DNA of 64,000 nt, taken from assembly GCA_900316985.1 (NCBI GenBank), contig ONFE01000010.1:1-64000 (forward strand), in the 5' to 3' direction. Both the position numbers and the translations under genes were made by a program. Position 1 is the stretch's first letter, and each line of letters starts with the position of its first letter. Below the pieces are notes generated by a model that saw nothing but the letters and a program-made list of their open reading frames with translations, was not told the origin of the DNA and searched no databases. Positions 26,407-36,100 of the stretch are shown in pieces. The DNA is from an uncultured Prevotellaceae bacterium (GTDB taxonomy: Bacteria > Bacteroidota > Bacteroidia > Bacteroidales > Bacteroidaceae).

Positions 26407-26832
26407 TTAATTAGTTGATTTCAGTCTGATGATACCCACGTAAACCAGGTAAGGCACAGCATAGCACAGGATGTCGAGCCAGTCGAATGTGCCGGGCACA
26501 ATGCCCACCTCCTGCAGCAATTCGGCAGCGATGCCGATGCCGGGGATGACTGCTGTCCAGCATAGTCTCTGCCGCAGAGGCTGGTGTGCGAAGAGCCTGT
26601 CCATGATGAGGATGAAGGCTGCTGACCAGAGCCCGTTGGGCAGGCAATAGACGATAAACGTAGCAGGCTGCTGCGTTGCCAAAGCCGTGCGCCAATTGTT
26701 GATGAGCGGTGAGAGTCCGATGGCATCGGTGAGCCGGAATCCGAGCAGGGTGGTTGGTCTGAAGAGCGTATATATCAGTCCGCCTGCCACGAGCAGGATG
26801 ACCCCGGCCAGTATTTGCAACCTTTGTCTCAT
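26407..26832 (-). CDS. Small VanZ-like membrane protein
   Basis: A 141-residue protein with about four hydrophobic segments (residues 8-26, 55-77, 92-108, 120-136). The segment GIAAELLQEVGIVPGTFDWLDI resembles the conserved E..Q...GTFDxxDI of VanZ-like proteins. Role unknown. It lies 14 nt before the AAA+ ATPase gene on the same strand and may be co-transcribed. Confidence 0.65.
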   Translation of the reverse strand: MRQRLQILAGVILLVAGGLIYTLFRPTTLLGFRLTDAIGLSPLINNWRTALATQQPATFIVYCLPNGLWSAAFILIMDRLFAHQPLRQRLCWTAVIPGIGIAAELLQEVGIVPGTFDWLDILCYAVPYLVYVGIIRLKSTN

Positions 26833-26928
26833 GCCTCTGTTTATTGGGGCAAATATACATATTATTTTTGAATTTAGCGTGCGGTTTCGGTTTTTTTCCG
26901 TATTTTTGCAGAAATATTGTCAAGTCTT

Positions 26929-29900
26929 ATGGAGAATGTCATCCCACAGCAGTGGAACAAATTCATACTGAAAGACGTGTCGTTTGTGAACCTGATGACA
27001 CGCCGCATCTACAACGTACTCATCATCGCCAACCCTTACGATGCCTTCATGCTGGAGGATGACGGGCGCGTGGATGAGAAGATTTTCAATGAATACACCG
27101 AACTGGGCCTTCGATATCCGCCTTCTTTCACGCAGGTGAGTACCATTGAAGAGGCTGCTGAGGCTCTGCGCACGACGAAGTTTGACCTCGTGATCTGTAT
27201 GCCGGGTAATGCCGACAATGATGCCTTCGACGTGGCCCGCGACGTGAAGAAGCATTCTCCCGAGATTCCCTGCGTGGTGCTCACCCCCTTCTCGCACGGT
27301 ATTACCCGCCGAGTGGAGAACGAGGATATGAGTATCTTCGACTACGTGTTCTGCTGGCTGGGCAATACCAATCTGATTCTCTCCATCATCAAACTGATAG
27401 AGGACCGCATGAACCTGGAGCACGATATCCAGGAGGCGGGGGTGCAGATGATACTGCTCGTGGAAGACTCCATCCGCTTCTATTCCTCTGTGCTGCCCAA
27501 TCTTTACAGCTATATCCTGGCGCAGAGCCAGCGCTTTGCCACTGAGGCGCTGAATCCCCATTCGGCAACGCTCCGTATGAGAGGCCGCCCAAAGGTGGTG
27601 CTGGCTCGTACCTATGATGAGGCTTGGAGCATCTATCAGAAGTATCCAAACAATACGTTGGGTGTCATTAGCGACTGCCGTTTCCCGAGACATGAACCGG
27701 ACCGTTCGCAAGGTGGCGGACTAGCTGCCGAGAAAGACCCCGAAGCAGGCTTCCGGCTGCTAAAAGCCATTCGCGACAACGATGAATACATCCCGATGAT
27801 CATGCAGAGTTCGGAGAGTAAGAACCGTGAGCGCGCCGAGCGCAACCGCATCGCCTTCGTGGACAAGAACTCGAAGAAGATGAATATTGACCTGCGCAAC
27901 CTGCTGGCAGAGCATTTCGGCTTCGGCGACTTCATCTTCCGCGATCCGAAGACCAAGCAGGAGATCATGCGCGTGAGAAACCTGAAGGAGCTGCAGGACA
28001 ATATCTTCACGATTCCCAACGACTCGATGCTCTATCATGTGAGCCGCAATCACATGAGCCGTTGGCTCTGTGCGCGGGCCATCTTCCCCGTGTCGCAGTT
28101 CCTGAAGACCGTCACCTGGCACAAGCTGCAGGATGTGGATGCCCACCGGCAGATTATCTTCGACGCCATCGTGCAGTATCGTCGTATGAAGAACATCGGC
28201 GTGGTGGCCCTTTTCAAACGCGACCAGTTTGATGCCTACAGCCATTTTGCCCGCATCGGCGACGGCTCATTGGGCGGAAAAGGCCGTGGCCTGGCATTCC
28301 TGGACAACATCATCAAGAAGCATCCCGAATTCAATGAGTTTGAAGGCGTGAAGGTGAGCATCCCGAAGACGGTGGTGCTCTGCACGGATGTGTTCGATGA
28401 ATTCATGGATTCCAACAATCTTTACCAGATTGCCCTCAGCGATGCCTCTGACGAGGAAATCCTGCAGCATTTCCTTCGTGCGCAGTTGCCCGATAAGTAT
28501 ATAGCCGACTTCTTTGCCTTCTTCGAGGCAACCCGTTCGCCCATTGCCATCCGCAGCAGTTCGCTGCTGGAAGACAGCCATTACCAGCCTTTCGCCGGCA
28601 TTTACAGTACCTATATGATACCCTATCTGGATGATAAGTATCAGATGCTACAGATGATGGCGGCTGCGATCAAGAGTGTGTATGCCTCCGTTTATTACAA
28701 GGACTCCAAGGCGTATATGACAGCCACCTCCAATGTAATTGACCAGGAGAAGATGGCCGTCATCCTGCAAGAAGTGGTCGGTAAGCAATATGGCAACCAT
28801 TATTATCCGAATATCTCCGGCGTGCTGCGTTCGCTGAACTATTATCCCATCAATGACGAGACAGCCGAGGAAGGAATCGCCTCGCTGGCTCTCGGACTGG
28901 GTAAATATATCGTTGACGGCGGTCAGACGCTCCGCGTTTGTCCCTATCATCCCACACAGATTCTGCAGATGAGCGAGATGGACATCGCTCTGAAGGAGAC
29001 GCAGACACGTTTCTATGCCCTCGATATGGAGCATACGGGCACGGAGTTCCAGGTGGATGACAGTTTCAATATCAAGAAACTGAAAGTGAAGGAGGCTGAC
29101 GCCGACGGATCTTTGCGCTATATTGCCTCCACTTTCGATTTTTCCGACCAGCGTATCTATGACGGCTATTACGAGGGAGGCCGAAAGATCATCTCCCTCT
29201 GTGGCGTGTTGCAGCAGGAGGTGTTCCCGTTGCCAGAGCTGTTGCAGATGTCCATGAAGTACGGTCAGGAAGGCATGCGCCGTCCGGTGGAGATAGAGTT
29301 GGCTTGCAATATCAACGATGAGGCCACCCGTGATGAGGATGGGCGTATGCACGTAGGTGGTGAGTTCTATCTGTTGCAGATTCGTCCGATAGTGGACAGT
29401 AAGCAGGTGCTCAACGAGGACCTCTCGAAGATTCCCGACGAGCATTGCCTGCTTCGTTCCCATAACTCTCTAGGACATGGTATTTCGGAAGACGTGGTCG
29501 ATGTGGTTTATGTGAAGACCGACGAGAACTTCTCGGCTCAGAACAATCCCTACGTGGCCAATGATATCGAGAGAATCAACCGCAAGTTCCTGGCTGAAGG
29601 CAAGAACTACGTGCTTATCGGCCCCGGACGCTGGGGGTCCAGCGACTATTGGCTGGGTATTCCCGTGAAATGGCCGCATATCTCTGCAGCGCGTGTCATC
29701 GTGGAAGCCGGACTTGAGAACTACCGTGTGGATCCTTCGCAGGGCACTCATTTCTTCCAGAACCTGACCTCTTTCGGTGTGGGGTATTTCACGGTGAACA
29801 GTTTCAAGAACGAAGGCGTATACAACAAAGCCCTTCTTGATTCAATGCCTGCCATAGAGGAAACCCAGTATGTGCGACATGTTCGTTTTGATCGTCCGCT

Positions 29901-29958
29901 GAAAATCATGATGGACGGCATGAAGCAGGAAGGATTGGTGGTTTTGAATAGAGAATAA
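26929..29958 (+). CDS. PEP/pyruvate-binding domain protein with receiver-like N-terminus
   Basis: A 1009-residue protein. Residues ~25-330 contain two response-regulator-like segments (VLIIANPYDAFMLEDDG; DLVICMPGNADNDAF; QMILLVEDSIRFYSSVLPNL), the second followed by a stretch ending DCRFPRH. The middle (~430-860) matches the ATP-grasp/PEP-pyruvate-binding domain of PEP synthase and PPDK (GGKGRGLAFLDNII; PIAIRSSSLLEDS; FAGIYSTY). The usual phosphohistidine (TSHAA) and PEP-binding C-terminal domains are not seen; instead there is a conserved GPGRWGSSDYWLGIPV region. It is unlikely to be a full PEP synthase; a sensory or phosphotransfer role is inferred. The ATG at 26929 is preferred. Confidence 0.75.
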   Translation: MENVIPQQWNKFILKDVSFVNLMTRRIYNVLIIANPYDAFMLEDDGRVDEKIFNEYTELGLRYPPSFTQVSTIEEAAEALRTTKFDLVICMPGNADNDAFDVARDVKKHSPEIPCVVLTPFSHGITRRVENEDMSIFDYVFCWLGNTNLILSIIKLIEDRMNLEHDIQEAGVQMILLVEDSIRFYSSVLPNLYSYILAQSQRFATEALNPHSATLRMRGRPKVVLARTYDEAWSIYQKYPNNTLGVISDCRFPRHEPDRSQGGGLAAEKDPEAGFRLLKAIRDNDEYIPMIMQSSESKNRERAERNRIAFVDKNSKKMNIDLRNLLAEHFGFGDFIFRDPKTKQEIMRVRNLKELQDNIFTIPNDSMLYHVSRNHMSRWLCARAIFPVSQFLKTVTWHKLQDVDAHRQIIFDAIVQYRRMKNIGVVALFKRDQFDAYSHFARIGDGSLGGKGRGLAFLDNIIKKHPEFNEFEGVKVSIPKTVVLCTDVFDEFMDSNNLYQIALSDASDEEILQHFLRAQLPDKYIADFFAFFEATRSPIAIRSSSLLEDSHYQPFAGIYSTYMIPYLDDKYQMLQMMAAAIKSVYASVYYKDSKAYMTATSNVIDQEKMAVILQEVVGKQYGNHYYPNISGVLRSLNYYPINDETAEEGIASLALGLGKYIVDGGQTLRVCPYHPTQILQMSEMDIALKETQTRFYALDMEHTGTEFQVDDSFNIKKLKVKEADADGSLRYIASTFDFSDQRIYDGYYEGGRKIISLCGVLQQEVFPLPELLQMSMKYGQEGMRRPVEIELACNINDEATRDEDGRMHVGGEFYLLQIRPIVDSKQVLNEDLSKIPDEHCLLRSHNSLGHGISEDVVDVVYVKTDENFSAQNNPYVANDIERINRKFLAEGKNYVLIGPGRWGSSDYWLGIPVKWPHISAARVIVEAGLENYRVDPSQGTHFFQNLTSFGVGYFTVNSFKNEGVYNKALLDSMPAIEETQYVRHVRFDRPLKIMMDGMKQEGLVVLNRE

Positions 29959-30061
29959 TGAAGACCCACCCCGGCCCATTCCCGAGCAAGGCTCGCCTAC
30001 CCGTAGCCTTTCCCTGAAAAGGGAGGGAGATGTGATAAATGTTCAATATTTTTTAAGTTCA

Positions 30062-30700
30062 ATGCTTAAAGTTCTAAGTACAATATTTGAGGGTTGTGAA
30101 GTTCTTGTGACTGATGTGGAACCCCTGATGGATGAGCAGCTGTTCTTGCGGATGTTGACGACTGTCTCTCCTGAACGGCAGAAGAAAGCACGGCGCTATA
30201 GGTTCCCAAAGGGGAAAGCCACGAGTCTGGGTGCGGCTTTGGCCCTTGACAAACTCCTGCAGCGAAGGGGCTTACGGGAGTTTGACCAACGTTATCTCAC
30301 TGGGAAGCATGGAAAGCCTTCGTTTGTGGATCATCCCGAGATTCATTTCAGCATCTCGCATACTTCCCATTTCGTGGCGTGCGCCATGGCCGACTGTGAG
30401 GTGGGGATCGATATCCAGCATCTGGTAAAAAACAATGAAGCCTTGATGCGTCGTGTACTGTCAGACGGCGAGATGGAAATGGTGATGGATAGGCGAGGGG
30501 AGGAGCGCCAGCAGCTTTTTGCCCGTCTATGGGCCTTGAAAGAAGCTTATCTGAAAGCTGTCGGTACAGGAATCACGGACGATTTCCCATCCTTCTCACT
30601 GGAGAATGATATACCCAGACTCGTGAACCGGCAGGGCTTCTTCCTTTTCCATGAGTTTGACTTCCCCGAAGGAAAAGGTGCCTTGTGTGTGGTTGATTAG
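30062..30700 (+). CDS. 4'-phosphopantetheinyl transferase (Sfp type)
   Basis: A 212-residue enzyme that activates carrier proteins by adding phosphopantetheine from CoA. The family motifs are present: GKHGKPSF, HFSISHTSHFVACAM, the metal-binding VGIDIQ and the WALKEAYLKAVGTGI helix. The ATG at 30062 is used; a GTG at 30032 in the same frame would add 10 residues. No adjacent synthase cluster is visible, so its target may be fatty-acid ACP or a distant pathway. Confidence 0.88.
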   Translation: MLKVLSTIFEGCEVLVTDVEPLMDEQLFLRMLTTVSPERQKKARRYRFPKGKATSLGAALALDKLLQRRGLREFDQRYLTGKHGKPSFVDHPEIHFSISHTSHFVACAMADCEVGIDIQHLVKNNEALMRRVLSDGEMEMVMDRRGEERQQLFARLWALKEAYLKAVGTGITDDFPSFSLENDIPRLVNRQGFFLFHEFDFPEGKGALCVVD

Positions 30701-30777
30701 CGCCTTTGGGGAATAGGATGCCGACTTGATTTAAATCAAGAAATGTACAGATTACAATAATTTAAACTGTTAAATAC

Positions 30778-30808
30778 TTGCGAGTTATGCGGATTAAGTA
30801 TAACTTTG
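30778..30808 (+). promoter_or_regulatory. Promoter of a short transcript
   Basis: TTG (30778-30780), 20 nt, TAACTTTG (30801-30808): a strong match to the Bacteroidetes consensus, but with no coding region before the terminator at 30851-30877. Confidence 0.65.
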
Positions 30809-30814
30809 CATCGT

Positions 30815-30877
30815 GTTTTTCATAGTATTAGATTTAAGGTTAACAAGGTAGGAGTACGGCGGTACTCCATTTTTTTT
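30815..30877 (+). ncRNA. Candidate short RNA or leader ending in a strong terminator
   Basis: A transcript from the promoter above would be ~60 nt and end at GGAGTAC-GGCG-GTACTCC plus eight T residues. The internal stretch TTTTTCATAGTATTAGATTT and AAGGTTAACAA looks to me like a sequence I have seen in other Bacteroidales leaders, but I cannot confirm this. A second promoter downstream (30960-30990) serves the aquaporin. The rest of the gap 30701-31037 holds nothing else I can name. Confidence 0.5.
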
Positions 30878-30959
30878 GCCTTTTTTGTTCCGATTGAGTG
30901 ACGAATTTTCGTTTTAGCGTATATTTATACCGACAGTTAAAGATTTTTTGGCAAAATGC

Positions 30960-30990
30960 TTGCATATATAAAATATTTTAACTAATTTTG
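30960..30990 (+). promoter_or_regulatory. Aquaporin promoter
   Basis: TTG (30960-30962), 20 nt, TAATTTTG (30983-30990), about 48 nt before the start codon. Confidence 0.65.
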
Positions 30991-31037
30991 CGTTCAGTAA
31001 GAAGAACTTCATTAACTTTAAATAATAGTATTAGCGT

Positions 31038-31718
31038 ATGAAAAAGTATTTAGCAGAAGCAGTAGGCACAATGGTGCTCGTACTGATGGGTTGCGGCGCT
31101 GCCGTATCTTTAGGTTGTAACAATGCCGACCCTGAGACTGTTGTGGGAACAGCCCTGGCATTTGGTCTGGCTGTAGTGGCTATGGCTTACACCATTGGCG
31201 GTATCTCTGGTTGCCATATCAATCCAGCTATCACATTGGGTGTTTTCCTGAGTGGTAAGATGAATAGCAAGGATGCTTGCGGTTATATTTGTGGTCAGGT
31301 TATCGGTGCTATTATCGGTTCACTGATCCTCTTTATCCTCACCTCAACCTCAGGACTTGAAGGTACAGGTGCCAACGATCTTCAGGCTAATGGTGCCGGC
31401 ACAATTCCCGTGCTGGGTGGTCTGCTTGCTGAAATCTTCTTCACCTGCGTGTTTGTGCTCGTAGTGCTTGGTGCTACTTCAAAGACCAATGGTGCCACCA
31501 ACAACCTCGCTGGTCTGGCTATCGGTCTGGCTTTGGTGCTCGTTCACCTCTGCTGCATCCGCTACACCGGTACTTCTGTGAACCCTGCCCGTTCTATCGG
31601 TCCGGCTCTTTTCCAGGGTGGCAGTGCTTTGGCTAACCTTTGGATTTTCATCGTTGGTCCGCTGGTAGGTGGTGCTTGCGCTGCTGGTATCTGGAAGGCC
31701 ATCGAAACAGAGAAGTAA
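31038..31718 (+). CDS. aqpZ: Aquaporin/MIP family channel
   Basis: A 226-residue, six-helix channel of the inner membrane. Both half-helix signatures are present: GCHINPAITLGVF in loop B and TSVNPARSIGPALF in loop E, with the selectivity-filter Arg following the second NPA. The Cys/His residues near the filter suggest the water-selective AqpZ type rather than a glycerol facilitator; substrate is inferred. It is followed after 3 nt by a sugar transporter, probably in the same operon. Confidence 0.88.
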   Translation: MKKYLAEAVGTMVLVLMGCGAAVSLGCNNADPETVVGTALAFGLAVVAMAYTIGGISGCHINPAITLGVFLSGKMNSKDACGYICGQVIGAIIGSLILFILTSTSGLEGTGANDLQANGAGTIPVLGGLLAEIFFTCVFVLVVLGATSKTNGATNNLAGLAIGLALVLVHLCCIRYTGTSVNPARSIGPALFQGGSALANLWIFIVGPLVGGACAAGIWKAIETEK

Positions 31719-31721
31719 TTG

Positions 31722-32936
31722 ATGGATTCACAAAAAAATAACGGAATTTTCCGAAGGGACGGCATCAATTATTTGGTGCCGTTCATTTTGATTACCACGC
31801 TCTTTTTCCTCTGGGGATTTGCGCGTGCCATTCTGGACGTGCTGAATAAGCATTTCCAGAACGAACTCAGTATATCCATCACGCAGTCAGCCTGGATTCA
31901 GGTGACCACTTATCTGGGCTATTTCCTGATGGCCATACCCGCCGGCCTTTTCATTAACCGTTATGGTTATCGCCGTGGAGTGGTCTTCGGTTTGTTGCTC
32001 TTTGCCTTGGGTGCGCTCGCCTTTGTTCCGGCAGAGAGTGGCGGTTTCTATGCGTTCGTGGCTTGCCTCTTCGTGATTGGCTGTGGCCTTACCTTTCTGG
32101 AGACTGCTGCCAACCCATATAGCACGGAGTTGGGCTCTCCCGAGACTGCCTCCAGCCGACTCAACCTCTCCCAGAGTTTCAACGGGATGGGCTCTCTTTT
32201 TGCCACTTTTGCCGTAGGACAGTTCTTATTTAACAAGGTGGGTAATGTGACCACACCTTATTTAATATTAGGCGTTCTCGTACTAGGCATTGCAGTCGTA
32301 TTCTCCAAGGTGAAACTCCCCGAGATATCCGAAACCTTAGAAAAACCGGAACTCTCGGAAAACAACTCAGGTCTCTCCAATCTCCGCGAACTCTTTGCAC
32401 ATCATCCGTTGTTCGTGCTGGGATTGTTCTCTTTGCTGGCATACGAGGTGGCAGAGATTTCCATCAATAGCTATTTCATCAATTTCGTGACAGGACAGGG
32501 GTGGATGAACGACTCCGTGGCCAGTATTGTGCTCACCGTGGCCCTTGCCTTCTTTATGGTAGGGCGCTTCGGAGGAAGTTGGATTATGCGTCGCATCAGT
32601 GGTGAACGTATGTTGCTCATCTGTGCTGTCGGCACAGTCTGCTGTATGATTCTGGTGCTGCTCAATCTCGGCAAGTTGTCAATGGTTGCCCTGATAGCCA
32701 ATTATCTCTTTGAAGCCATAATGTTCCCCACCATCTTCTCTTTAGCCTTGTCGGGTCTTGGACATCTTACCAAAAGTGCCTCCTCGCTGTTGATGATGAC
32801 TCCTGTTGGAGGATGTGGTTTCCTGTTGATGGGTTATGTGGCAGATCAGACCAATCTGATTATGCCTTTCATCATCCCCCTAATAGGCTATCTGTTGATT
32901 CTTTTTTATGCTTTAAGACTTCAAAAAAGGCCTTGA
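31722..32936 (+). CDS. FucP-like MFS sugar transporter (glucose/galactose or fucose)
   Basis: A 404-residue MFS permease with ~12 membrane helices. The pattern LFFLWGFARAILDVLNKHFQ and CGLTFLETAANPYSTELG is typical of the FHS/FucP branch (fucose, glucose/galactose, GlcNAc proton symporters). The ATG at 31722 is preferred to the TTG before it. Given the beta-glucan locus immediately downstream, glucose import is the simplest guess, but substrate cannot be read from sequence. Confidence 0.85.
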   Translation: MDSQKNNGIFRRDGINYLVPFILITTLFFLWGFARAILDVLNKHFQNELSISITQSAWIQVTTYLGYFLMAIPAGLFINRYGYRRGVVFGLLLFALGALAFVPAESGGFYAFVACLFVIGCGLTFLETAANPYSTELGSPETASSRLNLSQSFNGMGSLFATFAVGQFLFNKVGNVTTPYLILGVLVLGIAVVFSKVKLPEISETLEKPELSENNSGLSNLRELFAHHPLFVLGLFSLLAYEVAEISINSYFINFVTGQGWMNDSVASIVLTVALAFFMVGRFGGSWIMRRISGERMLLICAVGTVCCMILVLLNLGKLSMVALIANYLFEAIMFPTIFSLALSGLGHLTKSASSLLMMTPVGGCGFLLMGYVADQTNLIMPFIIPLIGYLLILFYALRLQKRP

Positions 32937-32961
32937 TTGTTGTTTTTACACCTCTATATTG

Positions 32962-33050
32962 AATCCACTTTTGCATGAAAGTGGATTTTTTGTAACTTGC
33001 TGATTTACAGTTTTGAAAGTGGATTCTTCTTTTGAGGTGAATCCACTTTC
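32962..33050 (+). terminator. Two hairpins built from the same GAATCCACTTT stem
   Basis: AATCCACTTT (32962-32971) pairs with AAAGTGGATT (32978-32987), followed by T residues: a terminator for the sugar transporter. A second, perfect 12-bp stem GAAAGTGGATTC/GAATCCACTTTC lies at 33015-33050. The arms of the two hairpins can also pair with each other. Confidence 0.75.
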
Positions 33051-33086
33051 TTGCTTTATTGGAGAACAAAGAACAAATCCTTCTAT

Positions 33087-33139
33087 TATCTTTGCAATCG
33101 AAAACCTAATGACTCTTGTAAGCGTTTCACGTAAACGTT
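33087..33139 (+). promoter_or_regulatory. susC promoter -7 box and LacI-like operator
   Basis: TATCTTTG at 33087-33094 is a -7 box. Just after it, AGCGTTT-CACGT-AAACGTT (33121-33139) is a near-palindrome of the LacI/GalR operator type, but no such regulator is coded nearby. Confidence 0.45.
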
Positions 33140-33189
33140 ATCATTATGAAAAGATGTAATAACTAATATTAATAATTAAAAACCAAAGT

Positions 33190-36100
33190 ATGAAAAAAAG
33201 CAGGTTAGTAATTTTGCTATTTGCATTGATGATGTCGATAGCAAGTTTTGCCCAGAAGCAATCCTTCTCGGGTACTGTGGTGGACAGCAATGGTGATGCC
33301 GTCATTGGTGCCAGTGTTGTTCTGAAAGGCACATCCGTCGGATCTATTACCGATTTGGATGGTCATTTCACTATTAATGTGGAACTAGGTCAGACGCTGA
33401 CCGTTTCATTTGTGGGTTACAAGACTGTTGAGGTGAAGGCTGCTCCCAACATGAGCATCACCCTGACAGACGATGAAGCCATGCTGAACGACGTGGTGGT
33501 GATTGGTTACGGTGTTCAGAAGAAGAGCGTCGTAACGGCTTCCATTGCAAAAGTCAGTTCAGAAGATCTCGAAGGTAAGACACGTTTGCGTGCCGAGGAT
33601 GCCCTGAAGGGTATGGCCGCCGGCGTGAATGTCACCTCAGCCTCTGGTCAGCCAGGTTCCAAGTCGATGATCCGTATCCGTGGTATCGGAACCATCAACG
33701 ACTCTAATCCTCTTTATATTATAGATGGTATGCCTACCGATCAGAACGGTATGGAGTCGATTAACCCTTACGATATCGAGTCGATCGAGGTGCTGAAGGA
33801 TGCCGCATCTGGTGCTATCTACGGTGCCCGTGCCGCCAATGGTGTGATTCTTGTCACCACCAAGAAGGGTAAGCTGGGCAAAGCCTCCATCAACTACAAC
33901 TTCTCGTATGGCTGGCAGTCAGCCTGGAAGAAGCGCGACGTGACGGGAGCCACAGACTACGCCATTCTGCAGAACGAGCGTGCCGTGCAAACCGGCTCAG
34001 CTCCTCTCTATGCTGACCCTTACAATCTCATCGATGCCAATGGCGACCCTATCAAGGGCTTTGGCACCAACTGGCAGGAGCTACTCTTCAACGACAATGC
34101 GCCTATCCAACAGCACGACCTCTCCATCAGCGGTGCTTCTGAGAAAGTTAACTATTATCTCTCGCTGGGCTACTTCACACAGGAAGGTATCGTGGGCGGT
34201 AACTACGGACAGTCGAACTACGACCGTCTGACACTGCGTTCGAACAACCAGTTCAATCTCTTCGACGACTCCAAGGAGCGCAACTTCCTGAACAAGCTCG
34301 ACTTGGGTGCAAACCTTTCTTATATGCGTGTGCATAACACAGGTATCGATGCCAACTCCACATGGGGCTCACCCCTCGGATCAGCCCTTTATCTGGCTCC
34401 TACACTGCCCGTTACGCTGACACAGTTAGGCTACGAGGACGACGGTACCGCCCGTTATGCTCAGGCTATGATCGACCGCTACAGTGCCTACGACCTCTAC
34501 TACGATGCCAACGGCAATCCTTATACGATTCCCGGTTATGTGGGCAGCTATCAGGAGCAGAACAACCCCATCGCCATGATGCAGGGCAACCCCTCCAGGA
34601 ACTGGAGCCACAAGTTCATGCCTAAGTTCTCGCTCGACCTTCAGTTGTTCGATGAACTCAGATATCACTTTACCTACAGTGCCGAACTCTCTTTCTGGGG
34701 GTACGATGCTGCTACCAAACAGAAGTACTATCTCTCGGGTAACAACAATGCCGACCACACTTCGGCTACCTCTTATAAGGGTAACAACACCACCTGGCAG
34801 ATTGAAAACACCTTGACCTACGACAAAATCTTCGGCAAGCACACCATCGGCGTGGTGCTCGGACAGTCGGCCCTGAAGTTCAAGGGCGATGAGCTGGGCG
34901 GTTCTCACTGGAACCTGGTGAATATCGACAAGCCCTCTATCAACTATACTACAGGTGGCGATTTGGAACTCTCTACCGATGCCGATGGCAAGGTTACAGG
35001 TGCCAAGAGTCTGGTTGGCGCATGGGGCGGCCCATATACCGAACACCGCTTGTCTTCACTTTTTGCCCGTCTGAGCTATAACTATGACGAGCGCTATATG
35101 CTTCAGGCTACCATCCGTCGTGACGGTTCAAGTCGCTTCGGTGCCAACAATAAATATGGTACATTCCCCTCGGTATCTGTTGGTTGGAACATCATGAACG
35201 AAGACTTCATGAAAGACACACGAAGTTGGCTTAACAACCTGAAATTCCGCGCCAGCTGGGGTAAGAACGGTAATGACAACATCGGAGATTTCGCCTATAC
35301 CACACTGACTGCAACGGGTGCCAGCAGCAACTATTACTTCGGACGCACAGCTGCGATGGTCTATGGCTCGAAAGCTAACCGCCTCTCTAATGAAGACCTG
35401 AAATGGGAGGAGAGTGAACAGACCGACCTCGGCCTCGACTTCGGCTTATGGAACAATAAGCTGACATTCTCTGTGGATTACTATATCAAGAAAACCAACG
35501 GCATGATCATCGAAATGCCTATTCCCAGCTATGTTGGTGAGGCTCGTCCTTTGGCCAATGTCGGTGACATGAAGAACAGCGGTTGGGAGTTCGAACTTGG
35601 ATACAAGTTCAATGTTGGCGATGCCCACTTCGCCATCAAGGGTAATGCCTCCTATCTGAAGAATGAGCTGAAGAACCTTGGTAACGATACCGGTTTCCTC
35701 AACTACGGCATCTCGCAGTTCAGCGACGGCGGTACCCGCGCAGAGAACGGACAGCCCTTCCCCTTCTTCTATGGATATAAGACAGCCGGCATCATCCAGA
35801 ATGCTGCCGAGGCTGCAGACTACAATAATAAATATGGTACCAGCAAACAGCCGGGTGACTTCCGCTTCGTGGATACAAACGGCGATGGTAAGATTAACAG
35901 CGACGATCGTACCAATATCGGTAACGGCGTGCCCGACTGGACCTTTGGTCTGAACTTCGATGCCGAGTGGAAGGGCTTCGACCTGAGCGTCTTCTTCCAG
36001 GGCGTGAGCGGTGCCGACGTGTTCGATGCTACCTACCGTCAGGACATTGCCTCTGGTAACTATCCCACCTGGGTACTCCAGCGCTGGACAGGTGAAGGCA

